DNA of 37,891 nucleotides. Origin: an uncultured Afifella sp. (GTDB lineage: Bacteria > Pseudomonadota > Alphaproteobacteria > Rhizobiales > Afifellaceae). Every line of letters starts with the position of its first letter. Position 1 is the first letter of the stretch. The stretch is from positions 1 to 37,891 of the forward strand of contig CAMYKZ010000068.1 of assembly GCA_947259045.1 (NCBI GenBank). Direction: 5' to 3'. The notes beneath the pieces are model-generated. The model was not told where the DNA came from, made no database searches, and saw nothing but the letters and a program-made list of their open reading frames with translations. Shown here one piece after another: positions 24,450 to 32,746 of this stretch. The position numbers were made by a program, and so were the translations under genes.

Positions 24450-25469
24450 CTAGAACCTGACGCATTCACCGCTTTTTGCCGACTGATAGGCGCCCTCCAC
24501 CAAGGCATAGGTTTTCAGATTGTCGGCGCCGCTGGTCTCCGGCGCAAACCCGCCGGCAAGGGCTGAGAGCGCATGGGCCTGCGTGTCATAGACGCTGTCC
24601 TGGGCAATATGCCAGGGCTGCGAGGTCCACGCGCGCAGCGGCGTTGAAACGTCCTCGACCCGATGTTCAGCGCCCGCCGATATCGACAGCCGGAAGTCCG
24701 ACTTCAGATCGAGCGCGCCCTTTGTTCCCTCGATGGTGACCGATGTCTGCGGAAACAGATCGGGACGCTGGCGGCTCTCATAGGTGCAGTCGACGACAGA
24801 GGTTGCGCCAGAACCATGGCCGAGCATGATCGTTGCCATGTCCTCGCCGCTGACGCGCTGATCGATGCGGGCGTGGCGCGAATAGAGCGTCTCCACCTCG
24901 CCGAAAAAGAACCGGGCCAGGTCGAGCAGGTGGATGCCGAGATCGAGGACGATCAGCCGCTCTTCATCAAACAAATACGGCTGACCGGCCTTGACGTCAT
25001 AACCGGTGCGAAAGGAGATCCGGCCCCAGACCGGATCGCCGATCGTACCGGCGTCAAGAACGGCCCTGATCCGGCGCATCGGATTCTGGAAGCGGAAATT
25101 CTCGTGCACCATCAGCATGGTGCCGGCGCCCCGGCAAACCTCGACCATTGCAGTACAATCTTCCAGCGTCGGGCCGAAGGGCTTCTGCACGATCACCGGA
25201 ATTTTGCTGGCCGCACACAGTTCGACGAGCTTGCGGTGGGAGACCATGGTGGTGACGATATCGACAAGATCGGGCTTTACCTGCGCGATCATCTGCGCCG
25301 CGTCGGTGAACATTGCCGGTACCGAAAATTGCTCAGCCGCATCGGCGGCCTTGCTTTCGTCGAGATCGCAGACGGCAACCAGGTCGGCGCCGGGAAGTTC
25401 GTTCCAGGCATTCAGATGGTTGGAGGCAAAAAAGCCGCATCCGATGACGGCAACCTTCGTCTTGGTCAA
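24450..25469 (-). CDS. Gfo/Idh/MocA family oxidoreductase
   Basis: This roughly 339-residue NAD(P)-dependent dehydrogenase has the Rossmann motif KVAVIGCGFFASNHLNAW, the catalytic IVQKPFGPTLED and a C-terminal domain with LDLGIHLLDLARFF. The start at TTG 25469 is preferred because TKTKVAVIGCG is the normal N-terminus and AAGGA lies about nine bases upstream. An ATG at 25520 would add 17 residues (MAPASSAWPAP...) without family support. It is divergent from the sugar ABC binding-protein gene, so it probably oxidises the imported sugar or polyol; the substrate is unknown. Confidence 0.9.
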   Translation of the reverse strand: MTKTKVAVIGCGFFASNHLNAWNELPGADLVAVCDLDESKAADAAEQFSVPAMFTDAAQMIAQVKPDLVDIVTTMVSHRKLVELCAASKIPVIVQKPFGPTLEDCTAMVEVCRGAGTMLMVHENFRFQNPMRRIRAVLDAGTIGDPVWGRISFRTGYDVKAGQPYLFDEERLIVLDLGIHLLDLARFFFGEVETLYSRHARIDQRVSGEDMATIMLGHGSGATSVVDCTYESRQRPDLFPQTSVTIEGTKGALDLKSDFRLSISAGAEHRVEDVSTPLRAWTSQPWHIAQDSVYDTQAHALSALAGGFAPETSGADNLKTYALVEGAYQSAKSGECVRF

Positions 25470-25723
25470 AATTTCAGATCCTTCAATTGGCGCGGGCCAT
25501 GCCGAAGAGGCAGGCGCCATGGTGACATTTTCCCCGCATGGCGCGCAATCGGGCTCCGTAACGTCACCTCATTGCCCATTGCGTATTGCCGCAACGGCCA
25601 TTCTCACTATAGCGTAGGCGCCGGGGATCGCCGGGACGCGCTCTGCGATTGCCGCGCCGGACGATATGGTTCGCGTTGGCGTTCAGAAATCCAGTTGGAA
25701 TTTTTCCATGGGAGGAATTGAAA

Positions 25724-26671
25724 ATGGTCAATAAATTGAAAAAATTACTCGTCTCAGGCGTTTTTGCGGCGTCTTTGCTTGGCAGCGGTAGCGCGCTCGC
25801 GCAGGACCTGGAGATTGCTACGTCAATGCCGAGTTTCGGATTCCCGTTCTTCGTGCACATGCAAAAGGAACTGGAGACGGAGGCGAATGCGATCGGTGGC
25901 ATTTCACTGATGGTGTCGGACGGACAGAACCAGACGCCGAAGCAAACCGGCGATGTCGAAGCGGCGATCATCAAGGGTGTCTCCGGTCTGATTATTTCGC
26001 CGATCGACGCCGTCGCCATGGCGCCGGCGCTGCAGCAGGCTGTGGATTCCAGTGTTCCGGTGATTACAATCGACAGACGGGTTGAAGGGGTACCCGGCAT
26101 CCTTGCCCATATCGGCGCCGACAACGTCAAAGGCGGCGAAGCCCAGGGCAACCTCATCGTCAAACTGTTCCCCGATGGTGCGACCATCGTCAATCTGCAG
26201 GGACAACCCGGCTCAAGCCCGGCAATCGACCGCAACAAGGGCGTTCACAACGTGCTCGACGGAATGTCCGACAAATACAAATTCGTTGCCGAGCAGACCG
26301 CAAACTTTGCCAGAGAGGAAGGCGCGTCGGTCACCGAAGCGATCCTGGCCGGGCTCGACAGCAAGCCAGACGTGATTGTCGCGGCGAATGACGATATGGC
26401 GCTTGGCGCCCTTCAGGTTGCGCAGGAGCAGGGCATCAACATCCCGATCATCGGTTTCGACGCGCTGCCGGAAGCGCTCGCAAGCGTTCGCGACGGCGGC
26501 CTGGCGGCGACGATCGAACAGTTCCCGGGCGGCCAGAGCCGGACTGCCGTGCAGGCGATGACAAAGTTTCTGCGCGAAGGCACAAAGCCCGAGCCGCTGA
26601 TCCTGCTGACGCCGATCGCAATCACCAAGGACAATATTGCCGAGGCCGAACGGCTCGGCGAAGTGCAATAG
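25724..26671 (+). CDS. Sugar ABC transporter substrate-binding protein (RbsB-like)
   Basis: This 315-residue periplasmic protein has a signal peptide (KKLLVSGVFAASLLGSGSALA, mature from about residue 27) and the periplasmic-binding-protein type I fold: DGQNQTPKQTGDVEAAI, GLIISPIDAVAM, VPVITIDRRV, and VIVAANDDMALGALQVAQEQG. This is the pattern of the ribose/autoinducer-2/xylitol-type binding proteins. GGGAGGA lies about nine bases before ATG 25724. A strong hairpin separates it from the permease gene. The ligand cannot be told from sequence. Confidence 0.93.
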   Translation: MVNKLKKLLVSGVFAASLLGSGSALAQDLEIATSMPSFGFPFFVHMQKELETEANAIGGISLMVSDGQNQTPKQTGDVEAAIIKGVSGLIISPIDAVAMAPALQQAVDSSVPVITIDRRVEGVPGILAHIGADNVKGGEAQGNLIVKLFPDGATIVNLQGQPGSSPAIDRNKGVHNVLDGMSDKYKFVAEQTANFAREEGASVTEAILAGLDSKPDVIVAANDDMALGALQVAQEQGINIPIIGFDALPEALASVRDGGLAATIEQFPGGQSRTAVQAMTKFLREGTKPEPLILLTPIAITKDNIAEAERLGEVQ

Positions 26672-26682
26672 CGAAAACCGGC

Positions 26683-26704
26683 GGCCCGGTCGGATGACCG
26701 GGCC
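26683..26704 (+). promoter_or_regulatory. Intercistronic hairpin between binding protein and permease genes
   Basis: A perfect 9-bp stem (GGCCCGGTC with GACCGGGCC) closes a 4-base loop and has no T-run after it. Such hairpins protect the upstream mRNA and raise binding protein over permease; here that role is inferred. Confidence 0.65.
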
Positions 26705-26745
26705 GTTACTCACCGGGGCGGGCGACAGAGCGGGTTACAGCAGAC

Positions 26746-27777
26746 ATGACGATGAATTCGAGCGGAGCGCCGCATGATGCGCCGGCGGCCCGGCGGTTCG
26801 ACACCGTGCAATTCGTGGCAAAATATGCAGCACCTCTGTTTCTGCTCGCGCTGGTACTGGTTTTTGCACTGCTGGAGCCGCGCTTCCTGCATCCGCTCAA
26901 TCTTTTCAACGTCCTGCGCCAGGTATCGATTTTCGGTCTGGTGGCGATCGGCATGACCTTTGTCATCCTGACGGCCGGGATCGACCTGTCGGTCGGCTCG
27001 CTGCTGGCCCTGTGCGGCCTTGTCGGCGCCTATGTCGCCAAGGGCGGCCTGGCCGACCGCTTTGCCGTCGGCGCCAGCGTCGATGCCGGCAACCCGGCAG
27101 TGCTGGCGCTGGCGGCGGCCATTGCCGTCGGCATGCTTGGCGGGGCGATACAGGGGACCGCCGTGACCCGGCTGAAAGTGCCGCCGTTTGTCGTCACGCT
27201 CGGCGGGTTGACAGTATTTCGCGGCGCCGCTTTATTGTTTTCCGGCGGCGGCCCGATCAGCGGTTTTGCTCCCGATTACACATGGTGGGGCCAGGGCAAG
27301 ATCGGCATCGTTCCGGTTCCCGTGATCATTTTCCTCGCGGCCGCACTGATCGCACACATCGTTCTGAAACAGACACGTTTCGGCATGCATGTTTTTGCCA
27401 CCGGCGGAAACGAAGCCGCGGCGGTCCGCAACGGCGTTCCGACCCGGCGCATCGTCTTTCTCGCTTATGTCATCACCGGCTTTTTCTGCGGTCTCGCCGG
27501 TTTCCTGCTGTCTGCCCGGCTGAGCTCGGCAGAAGCAGTTGCCGGACTGGGGCTGGAACTGACGGTCATCGCCTCTGTCGTGATCGGCGGGACAAGCCTG
27601 TTCGGCGGCATAGGCAGTATTGTCGGGACCGTTGTCGGCGCCTGCCTGATCGGCGTTTTGACGAATGGACTGGTCTTGCTGAACGTGTCGTCATTCGTGC
27701 AGCAAATCGTCATTGGCATCATTCTGGTCTCTGCAGTGGCGTTCGACCAGTTCGCCACCGACCGCGGTCAGGCCTGA
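26746..27777 (+). CDS. Sugar ABC transporter permease (RbsC-like)
   Basis: This 343-residue inner-membrane protein has about nine hydrophobic helices and the signatures of the ribose/xylose permease group: IGMTFVILTAGIDLSVGSLL, VPPFVVTLGGLTVFRGAALL, GMHVFATGGNEAAA and VVIGGTSLFGGIGSIVGT. It would form the channel with a binding protein and a duplicated ATPase (RbsA type). No ATPase gene lies upstream, between or after: the next gene is DUF1272 on the other strand, 23 bases on. It must use an ATPase encoded elsewhere, or the system is incomplete. Confidence 0.94.
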   Translation: MTMNSSGAPHDAPAARRFDTVQFVAKYAAPLFLLALVLVFALLEPRFLHPLNLFNVLRQVSIFGLVAIGMTFVILTAGIDLSVGSLLALCGLVGAYVAKGGLADRFAVGASVDAGNPAVLALAAAIAVGMLGGAIQGTAVTRLKVPPFVVTLGGLTVFRGAALLFSGGGPISGFAPDYTWWGQGKIGIVPVPVIIFLAAALIAHIVLKQTRFGMHVFATGGNEAAAVRNGVPTRRIVFLAYVITGFFCGLAGFLLSARLSSAEAVAGLGLELTVIASVVIGGTSLFGGIGSIVGTVVGACLIGVLTNGLVLLNVSSFVQQIVIGIILVSAVAFDQFATDRGQA

Positions 27778-27800
27778 GCCGGTCTCTGCTGGACAAGACA

Positions 27801-28109
27801 TCACCGTTGCGCCGGATCAATCTCCCGGATCCGCGCCGCATGCGACTTCAGATCGGCAAGCTCATGTTTGAGGTGCACCCGTTTTTGCGATGGCGGCTGA
27901 TGCGTGGCGCTGACGGCCGGGCGCCATTCCGTTTGCGGCCGCACCGGGCGCGGGCAGAAACCGCCGCCGCAATTGGGGCAGACATTGTCCAGTTCGTCTC
28001 TCACGCAATCGCTGCAAAAGGTGCATTCGTAAGAACAGATCATCGCGTCGGCTGAATCCGCCGGCAGGTCCTTGTCGCAAAATTCGCAATTCGGTCTGAG
28101 TTCAAGCAT
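27801..28109 (-). CDS. DUF1272 family zinc-binding protein
   Basis: This 102-residue protein begins MLELRPNCEFCDKDLPADSADA and holds eight cysteines in CxxC-like pairs (Cys8/11, 25/29, 32/35, 44/47; CPNCGGGFCPRP). That is the DUF1272 double zinc-ribbon. The remaining 45 residues are charged and helical. Its role is unknown. The start at 28109 follows the family N-terminus and has GGAAGG upstream; the frame runs back to 28334 but that part is a shadow of the next gene. It converges on the permease gene. Confidence 0.92.
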   Translation of the reverse strand: MLELRPNCEFCDKDLPADSADAMICSYECTFCSDCVRDELDNVCPNCGGGFCPRPVRPQTEWRPAVSATHQPPSQKRVHLKHELADLKSHAARIREIDPAQR

Positions 28110-28190
28110 GTCAAAAACCTTCCCCAACGGAAATGTGAACACCGGTCGCGCCACCGAATGATAACCTGTGGGCAAAGGGAGGATATCATC

Positions 28191-29042
28191 ATGTCGAAAA
28201 ACCGTCTTGTCCTGATCGCCGTGGCCTGGCTGGCGCTGCTGCCCGGCCTGCAGTCTTCGGCTTTTGCCCAGGAGACAAAACGCGCCATCACGCAGATTGC
28301 CGGCGATCTCTACCGCTTCCAGAACAATTTCCATTTCTCAGTCTTTCTGGTGACGCCTGACGGCGTAATCGCCACGGATCCGATCAACGCCGAGGCGGCG
28401 GAATGGCTGAAGGCGGAAATCAAGAGCCGGTTCAACCAGCCGATCCGCTATGTCGTCTACAGCCATGACCATGGCGACCACATGTCCGGCGGCGAGGTCT
28501 TCAAGGCCGACGGCGCGACGATCATCTCCCATGCCGTCGCCAAGGCCGATATCATGGCCAACAATGTGCCGACGGCCATTCCCGATATCACCTATACGGA
28601 AGACATGACGCTGACGCTCGGCGGCAAGTCGGTCGAACTGATGTTCCTCGGCAACAGCCATTCCGACAATATGACGGTGATGCATTTCCCCGATGAGCGC
28701 GCCGTCTTCACCGTCGATTTCATCTCCGTCAAACGCTTGCCGTTCCGCACCCTGAATGACAGTTACTGGCCCGATTGGGCCGAGGCCATCGACAAGGTCG
28801 CAGCTCTTGATTTCGACAAACTGGTGCCGGGCCACGGCCCGATGGGCGGCAAGCAGGACGCCATGGACCATGCGCAATATCTGCGCGACCTGCATGCGGC
28901 GGTGAAAGCGGCAACCGACGCCGGCCAGTCGCTCGATCAGATGAAAACGTCGATCAAGATGGAGAAATATGCCGACTGGGTTCAGTATGACACCTGGCTG
29001 GCGGAGAATATTGAGGGCATGCACCGGCTTGTGACCCAGTAG
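28191..29042 (+). CDS. Secreted metallo-beta-lactamase-fold hydrolase
   Basis: This 283-residue protein has a signal peptide (hydrophobic run ending SSAFAQ, mature from about 28). The zinc-binding motif SHDHGDH gives His92, His94, Asp96 and His97; further ligands are His157 (LGNSHSDN), Asp176 (FTVDF) and His215 (VPGHGPMG). This binuclear pattern is typical of the superfamily, but the substrate is not evident; it lacks the active-site loops that define true beta-lactamases. GGGAGGAT lies upstream of ATG 28191. It is divergent from DUF1272 and stands as a single gene. Confidence 0.92.
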   Translation: MSKNRLVLIAVAWLALLPGLQSSAFAQETKRAITQIAGDLYRFQNNFHFSVFLVTPDGVIATDPINAEAAEWLKAEIKSRFNQPIRYVVYSHDHGDHMSGGEVFKADGATIISHAVAKADIMANNVPTAIPDITYTEDMTLTLGGKSVELMFLGNSHSDNMTVMHFPDERAVFTVDFISVKRLPFRTLNDSYWPDWAEAIDKVAALDFDKLVPGHGPMGGKQDAMDHAQYLRDLHAAVKAATDAGQSLDQMKTSIKMEKYADWVQYDTWLAENIEGMHRLVTQ

Positions 29043-29182
29043 GACACGCGCAATCAGCCGATGGCGACCCTGGCGCGGTCCTGTGCGGACCGGCGTGGCC
29101 GGGGTCTGCTGGCGTTCCGGCGCTGCCGGCGCTAACGTGACCGGACCAGCGAAACGTCGTCGCCTGCAGCACCGGTATCGTC

Positions 29183-29803
29183 ATGTCATCTGAACACATC
29201 GTCACAAGCGTTGAAGATCTGGAAGCGCTTTACGGCCAGCCCAACCCGAACTCGCTTGCCAAGGAAACGGCAGAACTGACGGCTGAATATCGCCACTGGA
29301 TCGAAAATGCGCCGTTTTTTGCCATCGCGACGTCCGGTTCCGGCGGCCTCGATTGCTCGCCGCGCGGCGATATCGCAGGCCAATTGATCCGCGTCCTGGA
29401 CGACCGGCGCATCGCTATTCCCGACCGGCGCGGCAACAATCGCCTCGACACTTTGAAAAACATCATCACTGATCCGCGCATCGCCCTGCTGTTCCTGATC
29501 CCCGGCACCAACGAGACGCTGCGCATCAATGGCCACGCATCCATCAGCACGGATCCGGAGCTGATCGACGGTTTCTCGGTCGGCGGCCGCAGGCCGGCAA
29601 CGATCATTCTGCTGGAGATTGATGCGGTTTATTTCCAGTGTGCCCGGGCGCTGGTGCGCTCCGGATTGTGGGATCCGCATGCCCGGGCCGATCCGGGCGA
29701 TATCCCGACGGCTGGCGAAATGACACGCGGCGCCCTGCCCGATTTCGATGCCGACGATTATGACCGGAAATTGCCGGCCCGGCAGAAAACGACATTGTAC
29801 TGA
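29183..29803 (+). CDS. FMN-dependent PPOX-type flavoprotein (MSMEG_1061-like)
   Basis: This 206-residue protein is a split-barrel flavoprotein of the pyridoxamine 5'-phosphate oxidase superfamily. Signatures are FFAIATSGSGGLDCSPRGD, IAIPDRRGNNRLDTLKNI and IALLFLIPGTNETLRINGHA, matching the group I know as the MSMEG_1061 family. Members bind FMN or F420, and their reactions are mostly unknown. No strong SD is seen before ATG 29183. RidA follows after 135 bases, possibly within one transcript. Confidence 0.88.
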   Translation: MSSEHIVTSVEDLEALYGQPNPNSLAKETAELTAEYRHWIENAPFFAIATSGSGGLDCSPRGDIAGQLIRVLDDRRIAIPDRRGNNRLDTLKNIITDPRIALLFLIPGTNETLRINGHASISTDPELIDGFSVGGRRPATIILLEIDAVYFQCARALVRSGLWDPHARADPGDIPTAGEMTRGALPDFDADDYDRKLPARQKTTLY

Positions 29804-29938
29804 CGGGCCCGAACCGGGAATCGGCCTTGCGTTCGGGACCGGAAACGGAAATTATGCCAGCGACCATTTCGTTCCCATCAAACCGGCGCCGGACCATCCC
29901 GCACAGCCGCAAATACGAATCTCAGACAGGAAACCATC

Positions 29939-30292
29939 ATGAGCATCAAACGCATCCAGGTCGGCGACCGAATGAGCCAGGCCGTCATCCACAACGGCAC
30001 CGTCACCACGGCTGGCGTCGTTGCGCAGACGGCGCCGGGCGAAAGCTTCCAAGCGCAGACCCGCGATATTCTGGAGCGCATCGACGGTCTGCTGGCTGAG
30101 GCCGGCACCGACAAATCGAAACTTCTGAGCGGCATGATCTGGATCACCGACATGGCCGGGTTCGCGGAGATGAATTCCGTCTGGGACACCTGGGTGGTGC
30201 CGGGCGCGACGCCTGTGCGCGCCTGCGTTGAGGCAAAACTCGCCGCATCACATTTCAATGTGGAGATACAGGTCACCGCAGCACTCGACTGA
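29939..30292 (+). CDS. RidA family protein (enamine/imine deaminase)
   Basis: This 117-residue protein is a trimer-forming RidA/YjgF member that hydrolyses reactive enamines and imines. The motif TPVRACVEAKLA holds the conserved Arg that binds the substrate carboxylate, and GVVAQTAPGESFQAQTRDILERID the usual helix. The length is standard. AGGA lies before the ATG. It is followed after 18 bases by a maleate-isomerase-like gene, suggesting a catabolic pathway that yields an unstable enamine. The exact subgroup is uncertain. Confidence 0.93.
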   Translation: MSIKRIQVGDRMSQAVIHNGTVTTAGVVAQTAPGESFQAQTRDILERIDGLLAEAGTDKSKLLSGMIWITDMAGFAEMNSVWDTWVVPGATPVRACVEAKLAASHFNVEIQVTAALD

Positions 30293-30310
30293 CGGGGCCG
30301 GGAGAGGCGA

Positions 30311-31096
30311 ATGGCTGCAATCGCGCCCGAGGCGGGCGATGTTGTCGAGATCGAGGAAATCCCGTTTGAGACCGACGCCGGTCTCGCCGCCCGGGCGCGT
30401 ATCGGCATGATCGTGCTCGCCAGCGATCATACGGTCGAGCATGAATTCCGCCGGCTGATCGACCTGCCAGGCGTCTCGGTCTATGCGGCGCGCATTCCCA
30501 ATTCGCCGACGGTCAATCCTGACACACTGGCCGCCATGGAACAGCACATGACGGCGTGTGCTGCTGTCATCCTGCCCGGCGAGAGGCTGGACGTGGTCGC
30601 CTATGGCTGCACCTCCGCCTCCATGGTGCTTGGCGAGGAGACGGTGTTTGCGCGCCTCCGCGACGGCCGCCCGGAGGCAAAACCGACAACGCCGATCACC
30701 GCCGCTTTTGCCGCCTTCGACGCGTTCGACGCGGAGCGGATTGCCGTCATCACGCCCTACAGCCGCGAGGTCAATCAGCGCGTCGGCGCCTATATAACCG
30801 GACATGGTTATCAGGTGCCGGTCTTCGGCTCTTTCAATTCAGACGACGACAATGTCGTCGGGCGGATATCGCCGCAGAGCATCCGCCGGGCCATCCTGCG
30901 GCTTGGCCGCCGCGACGATGTCGACATGGTATTCCTGTCCTGCACCAGCCTGCGGCTTGCCGAAGACGTGGCTAGGATCGAAGCGGAACTCGGCAAGCCA
31001 GTCACCTCGTCGAACCACGCGCTTGCCTGGCATTGCCTGCGGCTGGCCGGCATCGGCGATGTCCTGCCGCAGTTCGGGCGGCTCTATACAATCTGA
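30311..31096 (+). CDS. Asp/Glu racemase superfamily protein, maleate-isomerase-like
   Basis: This 261-residue protein has the two-domain fold of aspartate racemase, maleate cis-trans isomerase and arylmalonate decarboxylase. The paired active-site cysteines are Cys100 (YGCTSASMV) and Cys211 (LSCTSLRLAEDVARIE), in the usual T/S-S context. RIGMIVLASDHTVEHEF near the N-terminus is typical of maleate isomerases. EutA of ectoine degradation belongs to the same group and is an alternative. It lies 18 bases after ridA, with GGAG upstream of its ATG. Confidence 0.88.
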   Translation: MAAIAPEAGDVVEIEEIPFETDAGLAARARIGMIVLASDHTVEHEFRRLIDLPGVSVYAARIPNSPTVNPDTLAAMEQHMTACAAVILPGERLDVVAYGCTSASMVLGEETVFARLRDGRPEAKPTTPITAAFAAFDAFDAERIAVITPYSREVNQRVGAYITGHGYQVPVFGSFNSDDDNVVGRISPQSIRRAILRLGRRDDVDMVFLSCTSLRLAEDVARIEAELGKPVTSSNHALAWHCLRLAGIGDVLPQFGRLYTI

Positions 31097-31213
31097 ACGC
31101 GGCGGCCGCGGGCACAGCCAGACTTTCATGATGCAGGCCCACCTGCACTGCCCGGTTTTGGCTTCGATCGGCCATGTGCTATATTTGCCCGGGGGCTGAA
31201 AGGACCGCGCATC

Positions 31214-32707
31214 ATGCTGAACCGTCTCGGGCTGCCCTGCCTGTTCGCCGTTGTTCTGTATTCCCTCGCCGCAGGCCCGTCGATTGGCGAAACTTTTCTG
31301 ATTCCGCCACCGGGTTCGGACAAGGCAAATAATGCGACGCGCAATATCACCGACGTGATCGACACATTGCGCCGTGGCGGGATGGAGCGCGAAGCGGACC
31401 AGGTCCAGGAACTGCTGAGAAACCGTCAGGTCTTCTACCGGACATCGGGCCCGAATATGCATGACGCCCAATTCGTCCATGCGTTGGTCTCCGATGATGA
31501 CGACAAGCTTTATTTCGGCGTCCAGCACGTCAATCATGTCGATGGCAAAGGCTCGGTGCTCTATACCGGCAGCGAAGGCGAACGCCGACGTTTCCTGACG
31601 GTCCTAACAGCCCTTCACGAAATGGTTCACAAGGATCAGGGCGCGGCTGCCGTCGGCACTAGCAGCCTGCGGGTCGGCGACCGCGGATATGCGTTGCATG
31701 AAATTGAAGCCTATCGCGTATCGATGAAAAAATTTGCCGACAAATGGGTCATCGGCGAACTTGAAAAATATCTCAATGCACGCGGTTCGCTAAACGCTGA
31801 AGACGATTACCAGGCACTTCAGAATCTGCGCGACAAACTGTTTGCACTGAGAAATTCGGTCGGCGCACCCGGCGGGAACGGCGATAAGGTTTGCCGCTGG
31901 AACGCGATCAAATCGGAAACCGGCAAATTGCGCGACATGCTCGATGCGCTGTGGCTTGATCAGGGGTCGCGGCGGAGCTGCCAGAACAATCTCGACAATG
32001 CCGATCATTACAAACAGGCCGCAATCGAGATCCGCTTGAAGTTCGAAAACCTGGGCGAAGCGATGAAGAGTTCCAAGTCGCAGCTGGACGCCATGTCGGC
32101 GGAATTCAAAAACGGTCGGGCCGAATATTCCGATCTGCGCTCGGAGATGGAAAACCCTGCCACCGGTTCAGCCCGCCGCGCAGAGCTTGCAACCCGGCTG
32201 GGGCGCATGAATGCCGATCTCGATGATCTGCGCGAGCGCTACAACCGGCAGGTCGGCGAATACAACGAGAATGTGGCTGAGAGAAAGAGCCTGCGGGCCG
32301 GCTATGACGATGCCGTGCGCAAACAGCAATCGGGTGGTTCCGGATTCGACCAGTGCCGGATCGACTATGTCATTGAGAAGACCAAGGGCGTGAATAAAAT
32401 CGCCGAGACACGATTGCCTCCCGATATGGTAAAAAACCCCGACGGCACGATCGGGCTGTCGCCAGACGGCAAAAAGCGGCCGATCGATTTGGCCGCAGTT
32501 CGCGATGAACTGGGCAAGATGTTCGACTACGATACCAAATTGCTGAGTGCGACCGAGGCCGCACGCGCCGACGACCCGCGCACCCCGTGTTACAAACCGC
32601 CGCAGACCGCGACTGCGCCTGTCGCCAAGCCGGTCAAAAAATGTTCCGGCGGCGGCTTGGTAGCGGCGATGAACTGCGTTACCGAGCGCATCGAACAGGG
32701 CCAGTAA
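31214..32707 (+). CDS. Secreted HExxH (zincin-like) coiled-coil protein of unknown function
   Basis: This 497-residue protein starts with a signal peptide (FAVVLYSLAAGPSIG). Residues 127-170 hold LTALHEMVHKDQG, a clear HExxH at 135-139, followed by LHEIEAYR with Glu163 and Glu165. That is the two-part pattern of many zinc metallopeptidases (HExxH plus a downstream Glu in an EAY context). Residues about 273-375 are a long charged coiled coil (heptads in SKSQLDAMSAEFKNGRAEY). Four or more cysteines occur in the C-terminal half. I do not recognise the family. It converges on another secreted protein. Peptidase activity is inference. Confidence 0.8.
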   Translation: MLNRLGLPCLFAVVLYSLAAGPSIGETFLIPPPGSDKANNATRNITDVIDTLRRGGMEREADQVQELLRNRQVFYRTSGPNMHDAQFVHALVSDDDDKLYFGVQHVNHVDGKGSVLYTGSEGERRRFLTVLTALHEMVHKDQGAAAVGTSSLRVGDRGYALHEIEAYRVSMKKFADKWVIGELEKYLNARGSLNAEDDYQALQNLRDKLFALRNSVGAPGGNGDKVCRWNAIKSETGKLRDMLDALWLDQGSRRSCQNNLDNADHYKQAAIEIRLKFENLGEAMKSSKSQLDAMSAEFKNGRAEYSDLRSEMENPATGSARRAELATRLGRMNADLDDLRERYNRQVGEYNENVAERKSLRAGYDDAVRKQQSGGSGFDQCRIDYVIEKTKGVNKIAETRLPPDMVKNPDGTIGLSPDGKKRPIDLAAVRDELGKMFDYDTKLLSATEAARADDPRTPCYKPPQTATAPVAKPVKKCSGGGLVAAMNCVTERIEQGQ

Positions 32708-32746
32708 ACAAGCCAAGTGCAAGTGAATGCAGGGCGCACAGTCAGG

